Positions 14,985 through 24,386 of a stretch of 64,000 nucleotides of DNA are shown here, in pieces. The position numbers were made by a program, and so were the translations under genes. The notes below the pieces were generated by a model that had not been told where the DNA came from, searched no databases, and was given only the letters and a program-made list of their open reading frames with translations. The stretch's first letter is position 1; every line of letters begins with the position of its first letter. Origin of the DNA: Mesorhizobium sp. (GTDB taxonomy: Bacteria > Pseudomonadota > Alphaproteobacteria > Rhizobiales > Rhizobiaceae). The stretch lies in assembly GCF_016793485.1 (NCBI RefSeq), contig NZ_JAEULZ010000039.1, forward strand, positions 42,363-106,362, read 5' to 3'.

Positions 14985-17536
14985 GTGGCCGACAAGCTTC
15001 GTCTGGATATTCCGATCCTGCTACCGGGTGTCCTCGACCCCAAGGACGCTCGTATCGCCCGGCTGAGTTCGGAGATTGCGAGCCAGGAAGGAGTGGAGAA
15101 GGCCCACATCGTCGGTGCCGGCGATGCAGCGCGCCTTTGTATCCACTACGACCCGGCCGTCCTGCCGTGCCTCGCATCCGCGAATTGGTGTCCAGCGCCG
15201 GAGCCAGGACCAGCGACAAATTTGGACATGTGTTGTGGCAGGTCTACGGAATCTGGCACGATCGCGGCGCGCGCGAGGTCGCCGAACAACTCCACACACT
15301 TCCCGGTGTGCTGGAGGCGGAAGCGAGCGCAATGGGCACGCTACGGGTCGGGTTCGACCGCACGCAGGGATCGGAGCAGTCGATCCGCGATGCGCTCGAC
15401 GCGATGGGGGTCACGATAAGGGACGTCGCAGTCGCCCAACCGCACCAGCCGGGGCAAGCCCTAGCCGCCGCGCCGGATGCCGCAGCACGGGATGGCGGCG
15501 ATCACACCGGGCACGATCATGTGGGCGGCGCCCCCGCGACGGGCGACGGGCATGATCACGGGCATGGTGGCCTGCTCGGCCCCAACACCGAGATGATCTT
15601 CTCGCTGACCTGCGGCGCCCTTCTCGGTATCGGCGTAGTGCTCGAAAGGCTGCTGCCAGGGATCGCTCCGGGCTGGGTTCCTACCGCGCTATACTTCGGG
15701 GCTTATGTCTTCGGCGGCGCCTACACGCTGCGCGAGGCGGTCGACAATCTGCGCCAGCGGAAATTCGAGATCGACACGCTGATGCTGGTCGCGGCGGCGG
15801 GCGCGGCGGCGCTCGGCGCCTTCGAGGAAGGCGCGCTGCTACTCTTCCTGTTCAGCCTCGGCCACGCGCTCGAGCACTACGCCATGGGTCGGGCCAAGAA
15901 GGCGATCGAGGCGCTAGCCGAGCTTGCGCCAAGGACTGCCACCGTGCGGCGCGACGGCACGACGCGCGAAGTGGCCGTCGAGGATCTGGTGCTTGGCGAC
16001 GTCGTCGTCGTGCGCCCCAACGAGCGGCTGCCCGCAGACGGCTTCCTCATAAAGGGCGAGACCAGCGTCAACCAGGCGCCGGTGACCGGCGAGAGCATTC
16101 CGGTCGACAAGCGGCCGGTCGGGGACCTCGCGGCGGCCCGCGCCCGGCCGAATGCCGTGAGCGCGGCCTCGCGCGTTTTCGCCGGCACGATCAACGGCGC
16201 CGGCGCCATTGATGTCGAAGTGACGCGCCTCTCCACCGAGACCGCGCTCGCCAAGGTCGTTCAGATGGTCAGCGAGGCGGAGACGCAGAAATCGCCGACG
16301 CAACGCTTCACCGACCGCTTCGAGCGCTACTTCGTGCCGGCCGTGCTGGCGCTCGCCTTCGTGCTGCTCTTCGCCTGGGTGGTGGTCGACGAGCCGTTCA
16401 GCGACAGCTTCTACCGCGCCATGGCCGTCCTGGTGGCGGCTAGTCCCTGCGCTTTAGCCATTGCGACGCCGAGCGCAGTGCTTTCGGGCGTGGCGCGTGC
16501 GGCACGCGGCGGCGTCCTGGTGAAGGGCGGAGGACCGCTTGAGAACCTCGGCTCGCTCAGCGCCATCGCCTTCGACAAGACCGGCACCCTGACCGAAGGG
16601 CGCCCGCGCATCACCGATGTCGTCCCCGCGGAAGGCGTCTCCGAAGACGAGCTACTCGCGGTCGCCGTGGCGGTCGAACGGCTCAGCGACCACCCACTCG
16701 CCGAAGCCATCGCCCGCGACGGCCGCGAGCGCCTTGGCGGACGCGAGATCGCCGAGGCCCAGGACCTGAAGAGCCTTACCGGGCGCGGCGTCACCGCTTT
16801 GCTCGACGGCAAGCCGGTCTGGATCGGCAAGGCCGAGATGTTCGGCGTGGACGGCATCGCGCCGCTTGGCTCGGCGATGGCCGCCGCCATCGAAAAGCTG
16901 CGGGACGGGGGACGCACGACCATGGTCGTGCGCCAGGGCAACCGCGAGCTCGGCGCGATCGGCCTGATGGACACCCCTCGTGCCGCCGCGCGCAAGGCCC
17001 TGGCGGAACTCCATGCCCTCGGCATCAGGCGGATGATCATGATCTCCGGGGACCACCAAAAGGTCGCCGATGCCATCGCCAAGGATGTCGGCCTCGACGA
17101 GGCTTGGGGCGACCTGATGCCCGAGGACAAGGTCGAGGCGATCAAGAAGCTGCGCAACGAGCAGAAAGTCGCCATGGTCGGCGACGGGGTCAACGATGCG
17201 CCGGCGATGGCGAGCGCCACCGTCGGCATCGCGATGGGCGCGGCCGGCTCCGACGTGGCGCTTGAGACGGCCGATGTCGCGCTGATGGCGGACGATCTCA
17301 GCCACCTGCCGTTTGCGGTCGGCCTCAGCCGCCACACCCGCGGCATCATCCTTCAGAACGTTTTCATCAGTCTCGGCGTGGTCGTCCTCCTGGTCCCGGC
17401 GACAATCATGGGACTTGGCATCGGTGCGGCAGTCGCGGTGCATGAAGGCTCCACGCTGGTCGTTGTCGTCAACGCACTGCGGCTGCTCGCATACCGCGAT
17501 GGGCGGCAAACTGCGGATCGGACAGCAGCGGTATGA
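14985..17536 (+). CDS. P1B-4-type heavy-metal ATPase, N-terminus split by a one-base frameshift
   Basis: The catalytic frame (from about 15170 to 17536) has a His-rich linker (HDHVGG...HDHGHGG), the membrane motif SPCALAIATPS, DKTGTLTEGRP, the SDHPLAEAI motif, GDGVNDAPAM and the last-helix motif HEGST. SPC plus HEGST is the P1B-4 pattern (Co/Zn/Fe exporters), not copper. The frame before it, from a GTG at 14985, reads VADKLRLDIPILLPGVLDP to HYDPAVLP, a typical N-terminal metal domain. It joins if one base missing near 15169 is restored. Translation could still begin inside (for example ATG 15331). The last bases overlap the next gene (ATGA). Confidence 0.8.
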
Positions 17537-17985
17537 GGCAGCGGGAGAACAATGGCCCGTCGCCGGCCAGCACCACACGCTTCCGCTGGGTCATGGCTGG
17601 CGTAGCCGCAGTTTTCATACTCCCGATCGCCGGCCTCATGAGCATTCCTTTTCTCATCGGCGATCCGCTCGCGGTCATCAGACCCGATGCCGCCCCCACG
17701 ACGATTCCGAACAACTTCGAAGATGGGGCACTTGCACGCATCCAGATGAACCGCGGCGGCTCCTTTACGCTGGAGCTCGCCTTCTCCCGCGTCCGCGAGG
17801 ATACTCCCCGCATAGAGGTACGCATGCCGGAACACGGCATGGCCACGCCGGCGCGCGCTATCCGCCCGCTCGCCCCCGGACGGTTCCAGGTCGATGGCCA
17901 GTTCGCCATGCCGGGGCGCTGGCAGATTGCTGTCGACTACGGCACCAGCTCGCAGGTGCTCGAATTCATCGTTGGCGAGTATTGA
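17533..17985 (+). CDS. FixH/YtkA-like membrane-anchored protein
   Basis: 150 residues: one N-terminal membrane helix (about 18-45) and a periplasmic beta-rich domain with MPEHGMATP and GRFQVDGQFAMPGRWQIAV, the pattern of FixH/YtkA-like domains. Such proteins are linked to copper delivery and cytochrome oxidase assembly. The start overlaps the ATPase stop by four bases, and a cytochrome c gene follows after 5 bases, so the four genes form one operon. The link to the metal ATPase supports a role in metal homeostasis or respiratory enzyme assembly. Confidence 0.65.
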   Translation: MRQRENNGPSPASTTRFRWVMAGVAAVFILPIAGLMSIPFLIGDPLAVIRPDAAPTTIPNNFEDGALARIQMNRGGSFTLELAFSRVREDTPRIEVRMPEHGMATPARAIRPLAPGRFQVDGQFAMPGRWQIAVDYGTSSQVLEFIVGEY

Positions 17986-17990
17986 CGACG

Positions 17991-18443
17991 ATGATGACGA
18001 TCGGGCGGCGCAGACTCTTTGTTGGCGGCGGCGCGGCATTTGTCCTCGTTGCAGGCGCCGTCTCCTACATCGTCTGGGATCGTCTTGCTATCGCAAGTCA
18101 ACGACGCGCGACGCTCGAGTTGGGAGCGGCTCTCTACCAATCGACCTGTGCGAGCTGCCACGGGGCGCGGCTAGAAGGCCAACCCGATTGGCAACGACGA
18201 CGAGCCGACGGACGGTTGCCCGCACCGCCCCATGACGAGAGCGGGCATACCTGGCACCACTCCAACGAGATCCTATTCAATCTCACGAAGTTTGGGCCCC
18301 AGAACTATACGTCAGCGGACTACCAATCCGACATGCCGGGTTTTGCCGGTGTCCTCAGCGACGAGGAGATCGTCGCGGTCCTTGAGTACATCAAGAGCAC
18401 CTGGAGCGAAGAAACACGTCGCCGCCAAGCGAGTCGCAAATGA
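17991..18443 (+). CDS. Membrane-anchored class I cytochrome c
   Basis: 150 residues with an N-terminal anchor helix (about 9-28) and one haem-binding site, CASCH (Cys 53, Cys 56, His 57). The probable Met ligand lies in DMPGF. The mono-haem fold faces the periplasm and carries electrons. Two ATGs (17991, 17994) are possible starts. It lies 5 bases after the FixH-like gene and 25 bases before the ferric-reductase-like gene, so it is part of the metal ATPase operon. Together with the next gene it suggests metal redox chemistry at the membrane. Confidence 0.85.
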   Translation: MMTIGRRRLFVGGGAAFVLVAGAVSYIVWDRLAIASQRRATLELGAALYQSTCASCHGARLEGQPDWQRRRADGRLPAPPHDESGHTWHHSNEILFNLTKFGPQNYTSADYQSDMPGFAGVLSDEEIVAVLEYIKSTWSEETRRRQASRK

Positions 18444-18468
18444 CTGAAACCGATGCACGGAGGTTTGA

Positions 18469-19185
18469 TTGTCGGTGATTGGAAATGCCCTCATTCGGTA
18501 CGCGCGGTGGCGCCACGCGCTCATAGTACTTCTCGCGCTCCTGCTTGTTTATCTGTTCGGCGTGGTCCACGGCCAGTGGAGCGATATGCACCGATGGAAC
18601 CGGGCGACGGCCGATGCATCGTTCGTGTTGCTGACCATCACGATGGCACTCGGGCCCACGGCGCAGCTTTGGCCGCGCCTGCGCCTCCTGATCCCTTTCC
18701 GTCGCGAGCTTGGTATCTACGCGGTTATGCTGGCGGCAATCCATACCGTGATTATTCTCGGCGGCTGGATCGTCTGGGACTTCGCGCGTCTGTTCGGGTT
18801 CGAGTTTCATCCGGGCCTCGGCCGCTACGTCATGGTTCAGCACGGCTTCGGGCTGGCCAACGCGGTCGGCGTCCTGGCGCTCGTCTATGGGCTGACGCTT
18901 GCGCTGACGTCGTCCGATCGCCTCGTCCGCCTATTGGGTGGGCCTGTGTGGAAGTTCGTGCAGCGCGCAGCCTACGTGTTGTGGGCGCTCGTGGTCGTCC
19001 ACACCGGATACTTTCTTTTCCTTCAGTTTCTCGACTATCACCGCCAGACGCCGGCGCCGAACCCGCTTCAACCCTGGTATCTCGTGTTGATCGGGCTGGT
19101 CCTGGTCCTCCGCATCTCGGCGTCTGTGCATCTGTGGATTTCGGCGCGCAAACAAGCCGTGCGACGACAAGCCTCGCTGGCCTGA
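18469..19185 (+). CDS. Ferric-reductase-like transmembrane (b-type haem) protein
   Basis: 238 residues with about six membrane helices and several membrane histidines (HTVII, QHGFGLANA, VVHTGYF). The layout matches the ferric reductase-like transmembrane / MsrQ-type haem domain. These proteins pass electrons across the membrane to metals or to a partner reductase. The start is TTG at 18469, picked because GGAGG lies 8 bases upstream. It is the last gene of the run P1B-4 ATPase, FixH-like, cytochrome c and this gene. No flavin domain is present, so an electron donor is missing here. Confidence 0.75.
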   Translation: MSVIGNALIRYARWRHALIVLLALLLVYLFGVVHGQWSDMHRWNRATADASFVLLTITMALGPTAQLWPRLRLLIPFRRELGIYAVMLAAIHTVIILGGWIVWDFARLFGFEFHPGLGRYVMVQHGFGLANAVGVLALVYGLTLALTSSDRLVRLLGGPVWKFVQRAAYVLWALVVVHTGYFLFLQFLDYHRQTPAPNPLQPWYLVLIGLVLVLRISASVHLWISARKQAVRRQASLA

Positions 19186-19378
19186 CATGACCAAGAGTTC
19201 AAGCTCGTGCCAACCCCATTTTGCGAGGACTTCGAGCCTATGCCGTCGAGCTTCGTCTGGGCTGTCAACAAGTCCCCTATTTCGGTCCTACCGTCACGTC
19301 GTAATACTGAAAGACCTTGTGGCAATCGATCAGAGGCAAAACCGGCAATACGAGGATTTGCCGATCGTGATTGATCAG

Positions 19379-19708
19379 ATGGTGGCGTGGCTAGGAAGAG
19401 CGCTCTTTTGTCTGGTGCTGGGCTTCAGCGTAGCGCCAGCGGCTGATCTCGCCATCGCGTATTCTGAGTTACCCGGCCACAAGGCGGAAGTGCTCGCCAG
19501 CCACGGCACCGATCGACCCGCCGACGAGCCCTCCGGAAGTGGCGGACGTAGCTGCCAAGGACCTGGCTCTTGCTGGGCCCTCCCGCGCGTGCTGCCCTAT
19601 GTCTTCCCATTGCGACCGCCGGAAAGCGTCGTCGCCAACTTCTCCAGCACAATGCTGCCTGAATGGATTTTGCCCCCTCTCGATCGACCGCCTCGAAGCG
19701 CTGTGTGA
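19379..19708 (+). CDS. Small exported protein, DUF2946/CopL-like pattern
   Basis: About 109 residues from the ATG at 19379, which begins a clear signal peptide (MVAWLGRALFCLVLGFSVAPAAD). The mature part has Cys residues (SCQGPGSC) and ends in LPPLDRPPRS. This signal-Cys-RPPR layout is shared with the proteins at 2.2-2.6 and 24.4-24.8 kb. The frame is open upstream to 19187, but that part looks non-coding. A GTG at 19367 is another possible start. Function unknown; similar proteins cluster with copper and redox genes. Confidence 0.5.
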   Translation: MVAWLGRALFCLVLGFSVAPAADLAIAYSELPGHKAEVLASHGTDRPADEPSGSGGRSCQGPGSCWALPRVLPYVFPLRPPESVVANFSSTMLPEWILPPLDRPPRSAV

Positions 19709-19756
19709 ACACGCACCACAAGCCGCTTTGATACTGTCATTTATCGGGAGCATCCG

Positions 19757-20500
19757 ATGGTCGATAATTATCGTCGTCATTCCAAACGCATTTCAAATGC
19801 CCTCCTCAACCGCAGGATATTTCTGCTGGGGGCAGCGTCCTTCCTGGCGGGCTGTGCCACAGCTAACGCCCAAACCGGTTCCGCGCGCGCGCCTCGCCAG
19901 TGGCCGTTCGACCCGCAGTTTGCCGCCATGTATGCGGGTATTCACGACGAACCATTCCAGATCCCGCCTGTGGACGTCCGAACGATCGATCCGCAGCTTT
20001 TCCGCCAGAGCGTCTCCTACTCAGGAGAGGAGCGGGCAGGCACAGTGGTGGTTGATCCCCACGCCAAGTTTCTCTACCTGGTCATGGAGAACGGCCAGGC
20101 CCTGCGCTATGGCGTCGGTGTCGGCCGCGATGGCTTCGAATGGTCGGGCCAAGGCGTCATACAGTACAAGCGCGTCTGGCCGCGCTGGACGCCGCCGGAT
20201 GACATGGTCGCGCGCCAGCCCGAGCTGGAGCCATATAGCATCGCCAACGGCGGCATGCCGCCCGGACTCACCAACCCACTCGGCGCGCGCGCCCTCTACA
20301 TCTTCCAGAACGGACGCGACACACTGTACCGCCTACATGGCACGAATGAACCGTTGAGCATTGGCAAGGCCGTCTCCAGCGGGTGTATCAGGCTGTTCAA
20401 TCAGGACGTGATCGACCTCTACAATCGCGTGCCCGACGGCACCCCGATCGTTGTCCGTGTAGCGCCTGGCGGCGACCCGTCGCCGCCGGTTGAACATTAG
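19757..20500 (+). CDS. L,D-transpeptidase (YkuD domain), lipoprotein-like
   Basis: 247 residues. The N-terminus has a twin Arg followed by a hydrophobic stretch and a lipobox ([16 protein letters not shown]), so it is likely exported by Tat and lipidated. The YkuD domain ends with the active site HGTNEP...SSGCIRL (His and Cys). Such enzymes cross-link peptidoglycan or tie proteins to it. It stands alone, about 50 bases after the small exported protein gene. Cell-wall strengthening under metal stress is a reasonable inference. Confidence 0.92.
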   Translation: MVDNYRRHSKRISNALLNRRIFLLGAASFLAGCATANAQTGSARAPRQWPFDPQFAAMYAGIHDEPFQIPPVDVRTIDPQLFRQSVSYSGEERAGTVVVDPHAKFLYLVMENGQALRYGVGVGRDGFEWSGQGVIQYKRVWPRWTPPDDMVARQPELEPYSIANGGMPPGLTNPLGARALYIFQNGRDTLYRLHGTNEPLSIGKAVSSGCIRLFNQDVIDLYNRVPDGTPIVVRVAPGGDPSPPVEH

Positions 20501-20586
20501 GCGCCTTGGCTCACCTCGTGGTCCATGCTCCGATCGATGAGCGACTGTTACACGGCGGGTTTGACGAACGTCAGGGATGACCTTGC

Positions 20587-20605
20587 TGTCAGGACTATCC
20601 TGACA
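20587..20605. promoter_or_regulatory. Perfect palindrome upstream of the zinc-finger gene
   Basis: TGTCAGGA-CTA-TCCTGACA is a perfect 8-bp inverted repeat with a 3-base centre, 16 bases before the ATG of the ClpX-type zinc-finger gene. The size and position suit an operator for a dimeric repressor. No regulator can be named from the sequence. Confidence 0.5.
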
Positions 20606-20621
20606 AGCGAGCATTCTAGAA

Positions 20622-20798
20622 ATGCGCCGCAAGTTGTGCTGTTCGTTTTGTGGCAAGTCGGAACGCGAGGTCGCCAAGCTGGCCGCCGGACGCGGAGGCA
20701 TCCACATTTGCGATGGCTGTGTGGAAGCCTGCCGGCTTTTCATGTCCGGTTCCGTCGGAGTCTCGCGCCGGACAGCCTGGGAACGCTTTGGAGCGTAA
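20622..20798 (+). CDS. 58-residue ClpX-type C4 zinc-finger protein
   Basis: [14 protein letters not shown] and [10 protein letters not shown] give four cysteines (Cys 7, 10, 30 and 33) in the exact spacing of the ClpX N-terminal zinc-binding domain. The AAA+ part is absent: the frame closes at 20798 after WERFGA. In ClpX this domain binds adaptors and substrates, so a free copy could bind them in ClpX's place or serve as an adaptor. A perfect palindrome lies 16 bases upstream; no strong ribosome site is seen. Neighbours are the L,D-transpeptidase and a small membrane protein. Confidence 0.75.
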   Translation: MRRKLCCSFCGKSEREVAKLAAGRGGIHICDGCVEACRLFMSGSVGVSRRTAWERFGA

Positions 20799-20980
20799 TA
20801 GCGCAGCGCTTCGCCGGTCTTCGCCTGACACATCATCAGTTCGTAGAAGCGCTTGACCTTGCCACGCTGGAACCCGGTATTGAAGAAGCGGCGGAGGTCG
20901 AGCGCTGGTCTTCGTGCCCCCCGCTTTATGGAATTCAATGAAGCGGGGCGCTGGGAAACAGATGATGAGGGATGTAGGCC

Positions 20981-21442
20981 ATGATGGCACATACCTTTCC
21001 TGGGATACGCAGGGCTGCAATCGCGGTTGGTGTCGGCATTCTGTCTTTCGGTGTGCTCGGCACCGTCGCTGCTCTGTGGCCGAATCCGCTATTCATAAGG
21101 ATGACGCCTGCCGGTGGGTGGGAAATCGCTCTGCTTAGCCTGCAGTCCGTTCTCCTCGGGCTATATGCCGCCATCTGGCGGCCGACCTGTTCAATCCGGA
21201 CCGCGGGCGCCGGGGGCCTACTCAACTTTCTCGGCATCGCATGTCCGGTCTGCAACAAGATACTGCTGCTCTTGTTCGGCGCGAACGCCCTGATGACATA
21301 CTATGAGCCGCTGCGCTTGTATCTTGCCGTCCTGGGCGTGCTCCTCACTGCCTTTGTTCTTGCTCGCGAGTGGATGTTGCGTTCTTCCGAGCGCTCGAAA
21401 GATGTGGCCGCCCTGGGTGGCGCAGTAACTGAGGGGCGATGA
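20981..21442 (+). CDS. Small membrane protein with a CPVC motif
   Basis: 153 residues with about four hydrophobic helices. Between helices three and four lies FLGIACPVCNKILLLLFGANAL; the CPVC pair resembles a thiol or metal site, as in small membrane proteins of redox clusters. No family can be named with confidence. Two in-frame ATGs at 20981 and 20984 are possible starts. It is followed after 62 bases by an ICMT-like methyltransferase gene on the same strand. A role in membrane thiol chemistry is only suggested by the cysteines and neighbours (DsbB, CcdA). Confidence 0.6.
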   Translation: MMAHTFPGIRRAAIAVGVGILSFGVLGTVAALWPNPLFIRMTPAGGWEIALLSLQSVLLGLYAAIWRPTCSIRTAGAGGLLNFLGIACPVCNKILLLLFGANALMTYYEPLRLYLAVLGVLLTAFVLAREWMLRSSERSKDVAALGGAVTEGR

Positions 21443-21504
21443 TCCAGTCAGAAGCCATTTTCGAAGGAGGGGGTCAGCACCACTAAAGGTGACGCGGACT
21501 CCGT

Positions 21505-22155
21505 ATGACTGAGATGCCTGTTCAATGGGCTTGGCTCGACCTTTGGCCCTTTGCGCTTTTGATCATCGGCGCGATGTCCTGGGCCCTCTATCATTTTCTC
21601 GCGCCATCAAGTTGGCGCGAATGGACGAGCGCCGGAGTCGTCCAAGCCTTCATCATAGCGCTCTATGCCGAGATGTATGGCTTTCCGCTGACCCTATACC
21701 TCCTGAGCGGGTTTCTGCCTTTCCAGTTTCCCCCTACTCCCGCAAACGGTCATCTATGGTCGGCCCTACTCGGCGCTGGAGAGGCGGGCGCCGTTGTCGA
21801 GGCAGTCGTTGGCTACACGGTCCTTGCTCTGGGCGCCCTCCTTGTTGTGAAAGGCTGGGTTCGCATCTACTTCGCGGAACAACGTCCTGTAGAGACGGGC
21901 GTCTATGCGGTCATCCGCCATCCCCAATACGTCGGCATTTTTCTTATCATTCTTGGCGAATTGATAAACTGGCCGACAATCGTCACGGTCTTCCTCGCCC
22001 CCGTAATCCTCCTCCTGTACCTGAACCTCGCGAGACGTGAGGAGCGAGCGCTCGTTGCCGAATTTGGAGTGGCCTATCGCGACTATCAGGCACGCGTACC
22101 AATGCTCGTGCCCAATTTATACGATCTCGCGCTGCGGCTGGTTCTGCCTCGTTGA
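21505..22155 (+). CDS. Isoprenylcysteine carboxyl methyltransferase / phospholipid methyltransferase-like membrane protein
   Basis: 216 residues with about five membrane helices. The C-terminal half has VETGVYAVIRHPQYVG and REERALVAEFGVAYRDYQARVP, the RHPxY and EE...Y..Y motifs of the ICMT/PEMT family that bind S-adenosylmethionine. Bacterial members methylate lipids or unknown membrane substrates and are frequent in metal-resistance islands. It stands between the CPVC membrane protein and the sialidase-like gene on the same strand. Confidence 0.8.
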   Translation: MTEMPVQWAWLDLWPFALLIIGAMSWALYHFLAPSSWREWTSAGVVQAFIIALYAEMYGFPLTLYLLSGFLPFQFPPTPANGHLWSALLGAGEAGAVVEAVVGYTVLALGALLVVKGWVRIYFAEQRPVETGVYAVIRHPQYVGIFLIILGELINWPTIVTVFLAPVILLLYLNLARREERALVAEFGVAYRDYQARVPMLVPNLYDLALRLVLPR

Positions 22156-22427
22156 TCGCCGCCGACCTGCTCGCAACGTTGGGCCCTCGAGTGCCAAACG
22201 CGGCGGGAGCGACGCCGTTTATGGGCACCTGTTCCCAAGGAGCACCGCTTCAGAGCTCATATTCGCCCCGGCAGCATGCATCCGTCTCAAACGGGTCGCA
22301 TTCCGTTACCGGGCATATGAGGCGTCTGCGACATCTCCATCACCCGACCCGATTCTCGCGAAAACGCGCTGCCACACGCGAGATCTCTAGCGTCATTGGG
22401 AATTGAACGGTGAGGCAACAGCGTCCA

Positions 22428-23328
22428 ATGACTATTTCCGAACAAAAAAGCTGGTTCGGCGCCAAGAGCAGCCTTTTGCTCGCCGCTGCTGCGATCCTAC
22501 TTGGATTCGCAGTTATCGCTGTTTCGATACGCCTCGGGGGCGCAAGAAGCATTTCGATTGGCGCAGTGTCCCACCTCCACGGCATCGCTGTCGATGCCAT
22601 TGATTCATCGCAGCTCCTATTGGCGACGCACAGCGGGCTCTATCGCGCATCATCGGACGGCAGTGCGAGACGCGTGTCCAGCGACGCCAATGACTACATG
22701 GGTTTCACCCCACACCCGGCTGACACCAGCTTATTCTATGCAAGCGGCCACCCGGCGACGGGCGGTAACCTAGGCGTGATTTCGTCGACCGATGGAGGCC
22801 AGCGCTGGACTGAGTTATCTTCAGGCGCATTCGGCCCAGTCGACTTTCATGCGATTACCGTCAGCCAAGCGGATCCAACTGTCCTCTACGGCGCTTTTGG
22901 GGGGAATCCAGATCAGTCGCGATGGGGGTAGAACTTGGTCCATCGCCGGACTAGCACCTGCCGAGATCGTCGATCTCGCTGCCTCTTCAGAAAACTCCAA
23001 CATCGTCTATGCCGCAACAAAGCGCGGCTTGATGATCAGTCGCGACGCCGGAAAGATTTGGGAAATGGCTTTGCAGCAAACGCAGCCTGCCACGATGGTC
23101 GAAACGATGCCGGATGGGACCATCTATGCATTTGTCATCGGATCGGGCCTCATCAAGCTGCCTCTGTCTGAGCCGTCTTGGAGACCGGTCAACGAAGCAT
23201 TCGGCGATCAGCTCATCTTGCATCTTGCCGCTGATCCGACCGATCCGCTGCGACTGTTCGCGGTCACCGACGCAGGCCGAATACTGAGCAGCACCGACGG
23301 AGGGAAGACCTGGCCACCCTTCAGCTGA
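22428..23328 (+). pseudogene. Exported sialidase-fold (F510_1955-like) protein, split by one extra G
   Basis: The first frame has a membrane or signal helix (LLLAAAAILLGFAVIAVSI), then HLHGIAVD and repeated Asp-box-like ISSTDGGQRWTEL. It shifts at the six-G run 22899-22904, after PTVLYGAF. The second frame continues with ISRDGGRTW, ISRDAGKIW and LSSTDGGKTW to 23328. With five Gs the reading is continuous, about 300 residues, with four or more Asp-box repeats typical of F510_1955-family or photosystem stability-like beta-propellers seen in metal islands. An ATG at 22428 is preferred over GTG 22410. It is a pseudogene, an assembly slip or a homopolymer switch. Confidence 0.65.
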
Positions 23329-23743
23329 CCGAAATTCTCGTCCGACAACGGTGTCGACGTTTCGCGCGGCATCCGATCTGCCTCGTCGCAGCGGGCTACG
23401 ATAAGCACGCGCCGATTCATTCCTCGCGGCATTCCGAATCGCTGCGATAGACTCTCTGGCGAAAATGCCAGCAAGTTCCGTTCGGTGTTCCGGCTCCGAA
23501 CGGACCGAGAGCGCGGCAATCGCGACAACCGAAAGCACTCGTCAGAACGAGCGTTAGGATCGGGTGCCGCAACCAGGAACCAGTGCAGGATCCAACCGCT
23601 GTCCGTACCAGGCAAAATGGACAGCGGCAGACCGTCCGCGCAAGCTTTGTCTTCTCTGCGATGCGCGACCTTATCGCAGCCAGTCAACGGCCATGCTCCG
23701 CCGTTTGCCCGAACGCTCTTGGGGAACGCGCCCAGCGGGTACG
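23329..23743. other. 415-base stretch without a recognisable gene
   Basis: Open frames exist on both strands, but none has a recognisable motif or ribosome site. A minus-strand frame has a hydrophobic start and several Cys, a weak hint of another small exported protein; it is not called. Confidence 0.4.
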
Positions 23744-24274
23744 CTACGTTGCATCTCGCTTCCGCGCCGCGGCAGCGATTGCGACGATGCCCAGAGCCAG
23801 CGAGATCACCGCATTCCATCCTGCAAACGACAGTCCCCAGCCGGCAGGGAAGCGCCAGCTCGCCTCGGTGCATGAGACGATGCGAACGCTTTCGAGTTGC
23901 TCAAGCAGATTGTCCGCAGTCATCGGCATGGCGCCACCGACCGCGCAGTCGTTTGGGCCGGCCCACCATTTCCACTCGACGCCGGCATGATGGATACCGA
24001 GATATGCGCCATAGAGAAACACAAGGCCTGCCATCGCCAGCGTTCCGCGTGCCAGCCACGCGGGACGGTCTATCCATGCAGAGACCAGCGACACGAGAAC
24101 CAGGGGCAAGGCGACATAATAGGGAATGCGCTGCTCGAGGCAGAGAGCGCATGGTACGAAGCCGCCGATGATTTGGAACCCCCAGGCGGACAGAATGGTG
24201 GCGAGGCCGACCAGAAAGACGAAGCTAGCGGCCAGAGTTTCGGTGCGGCGGAAAGTGGGATCGAGCGCAAGCAT
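23744..24274 (-). CDS. dsbB: Disulfide bond formation protein B
   Basis: About 176 residues with four membrane helices. The first periplasmic loop has CALCLEQR, the DsbB quinone-linked cysteine pair. The second has PNDCAVGG and SVRIVSCTEASWRF, the other active pair. DsbB reoxidises DsbA and passes electrons to quinone. The ATG at 24274 begins MLALDPTFRRTETLA; an upstream GTG at 24322 is possible but would add an unlikely tail. With the DsbA-like and CcdA proteins at the left end of the window it points to active periplasmic thiol chemistry. Confidence 0.92.
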   Translation of the reverse strand: MLALDPTFRRTETLAASFVFLVGLATILSAWGFQIIGGFVPCALCLEQRIPYYVALPLVLVSLVSAWIDRPAWLARGTLAMAGLVFLYGAYLGIHHAGVEWKWWAGPNDCAVGGAMPMTADNLLEQLESVRIVSCTEASWRFPAGWGLSFAGWNAVISLALGIVAIAAAARKRDAT

Positions 24275-24386
24275 AGCAAATCCATAGAAAGAGCAACGAC
24301 GAAGCCCTCCAAACGAAAGCACCTTAGGCCCTGAAAGAGGTCAGGATGGTTTCTTGGTGAGGGCGCGGATCAGGCCTATAGAGGCC

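Noticed and set aside
14852-20551. TGAGCGACTGT(A/T)AC shared by 14852-14866 and 20537-20551
   Set aside because: A 15-base match with one mismatch is expected many times by chance in 64 kb; no symmetry and different distances from genes.
23485-24171. Plus-strand frame of 228 residues overlapping dsbB
   Set aside because: Very Arg/Ser-rich with no domain; the minus strand codes for DsbB with both cysteine pairs.
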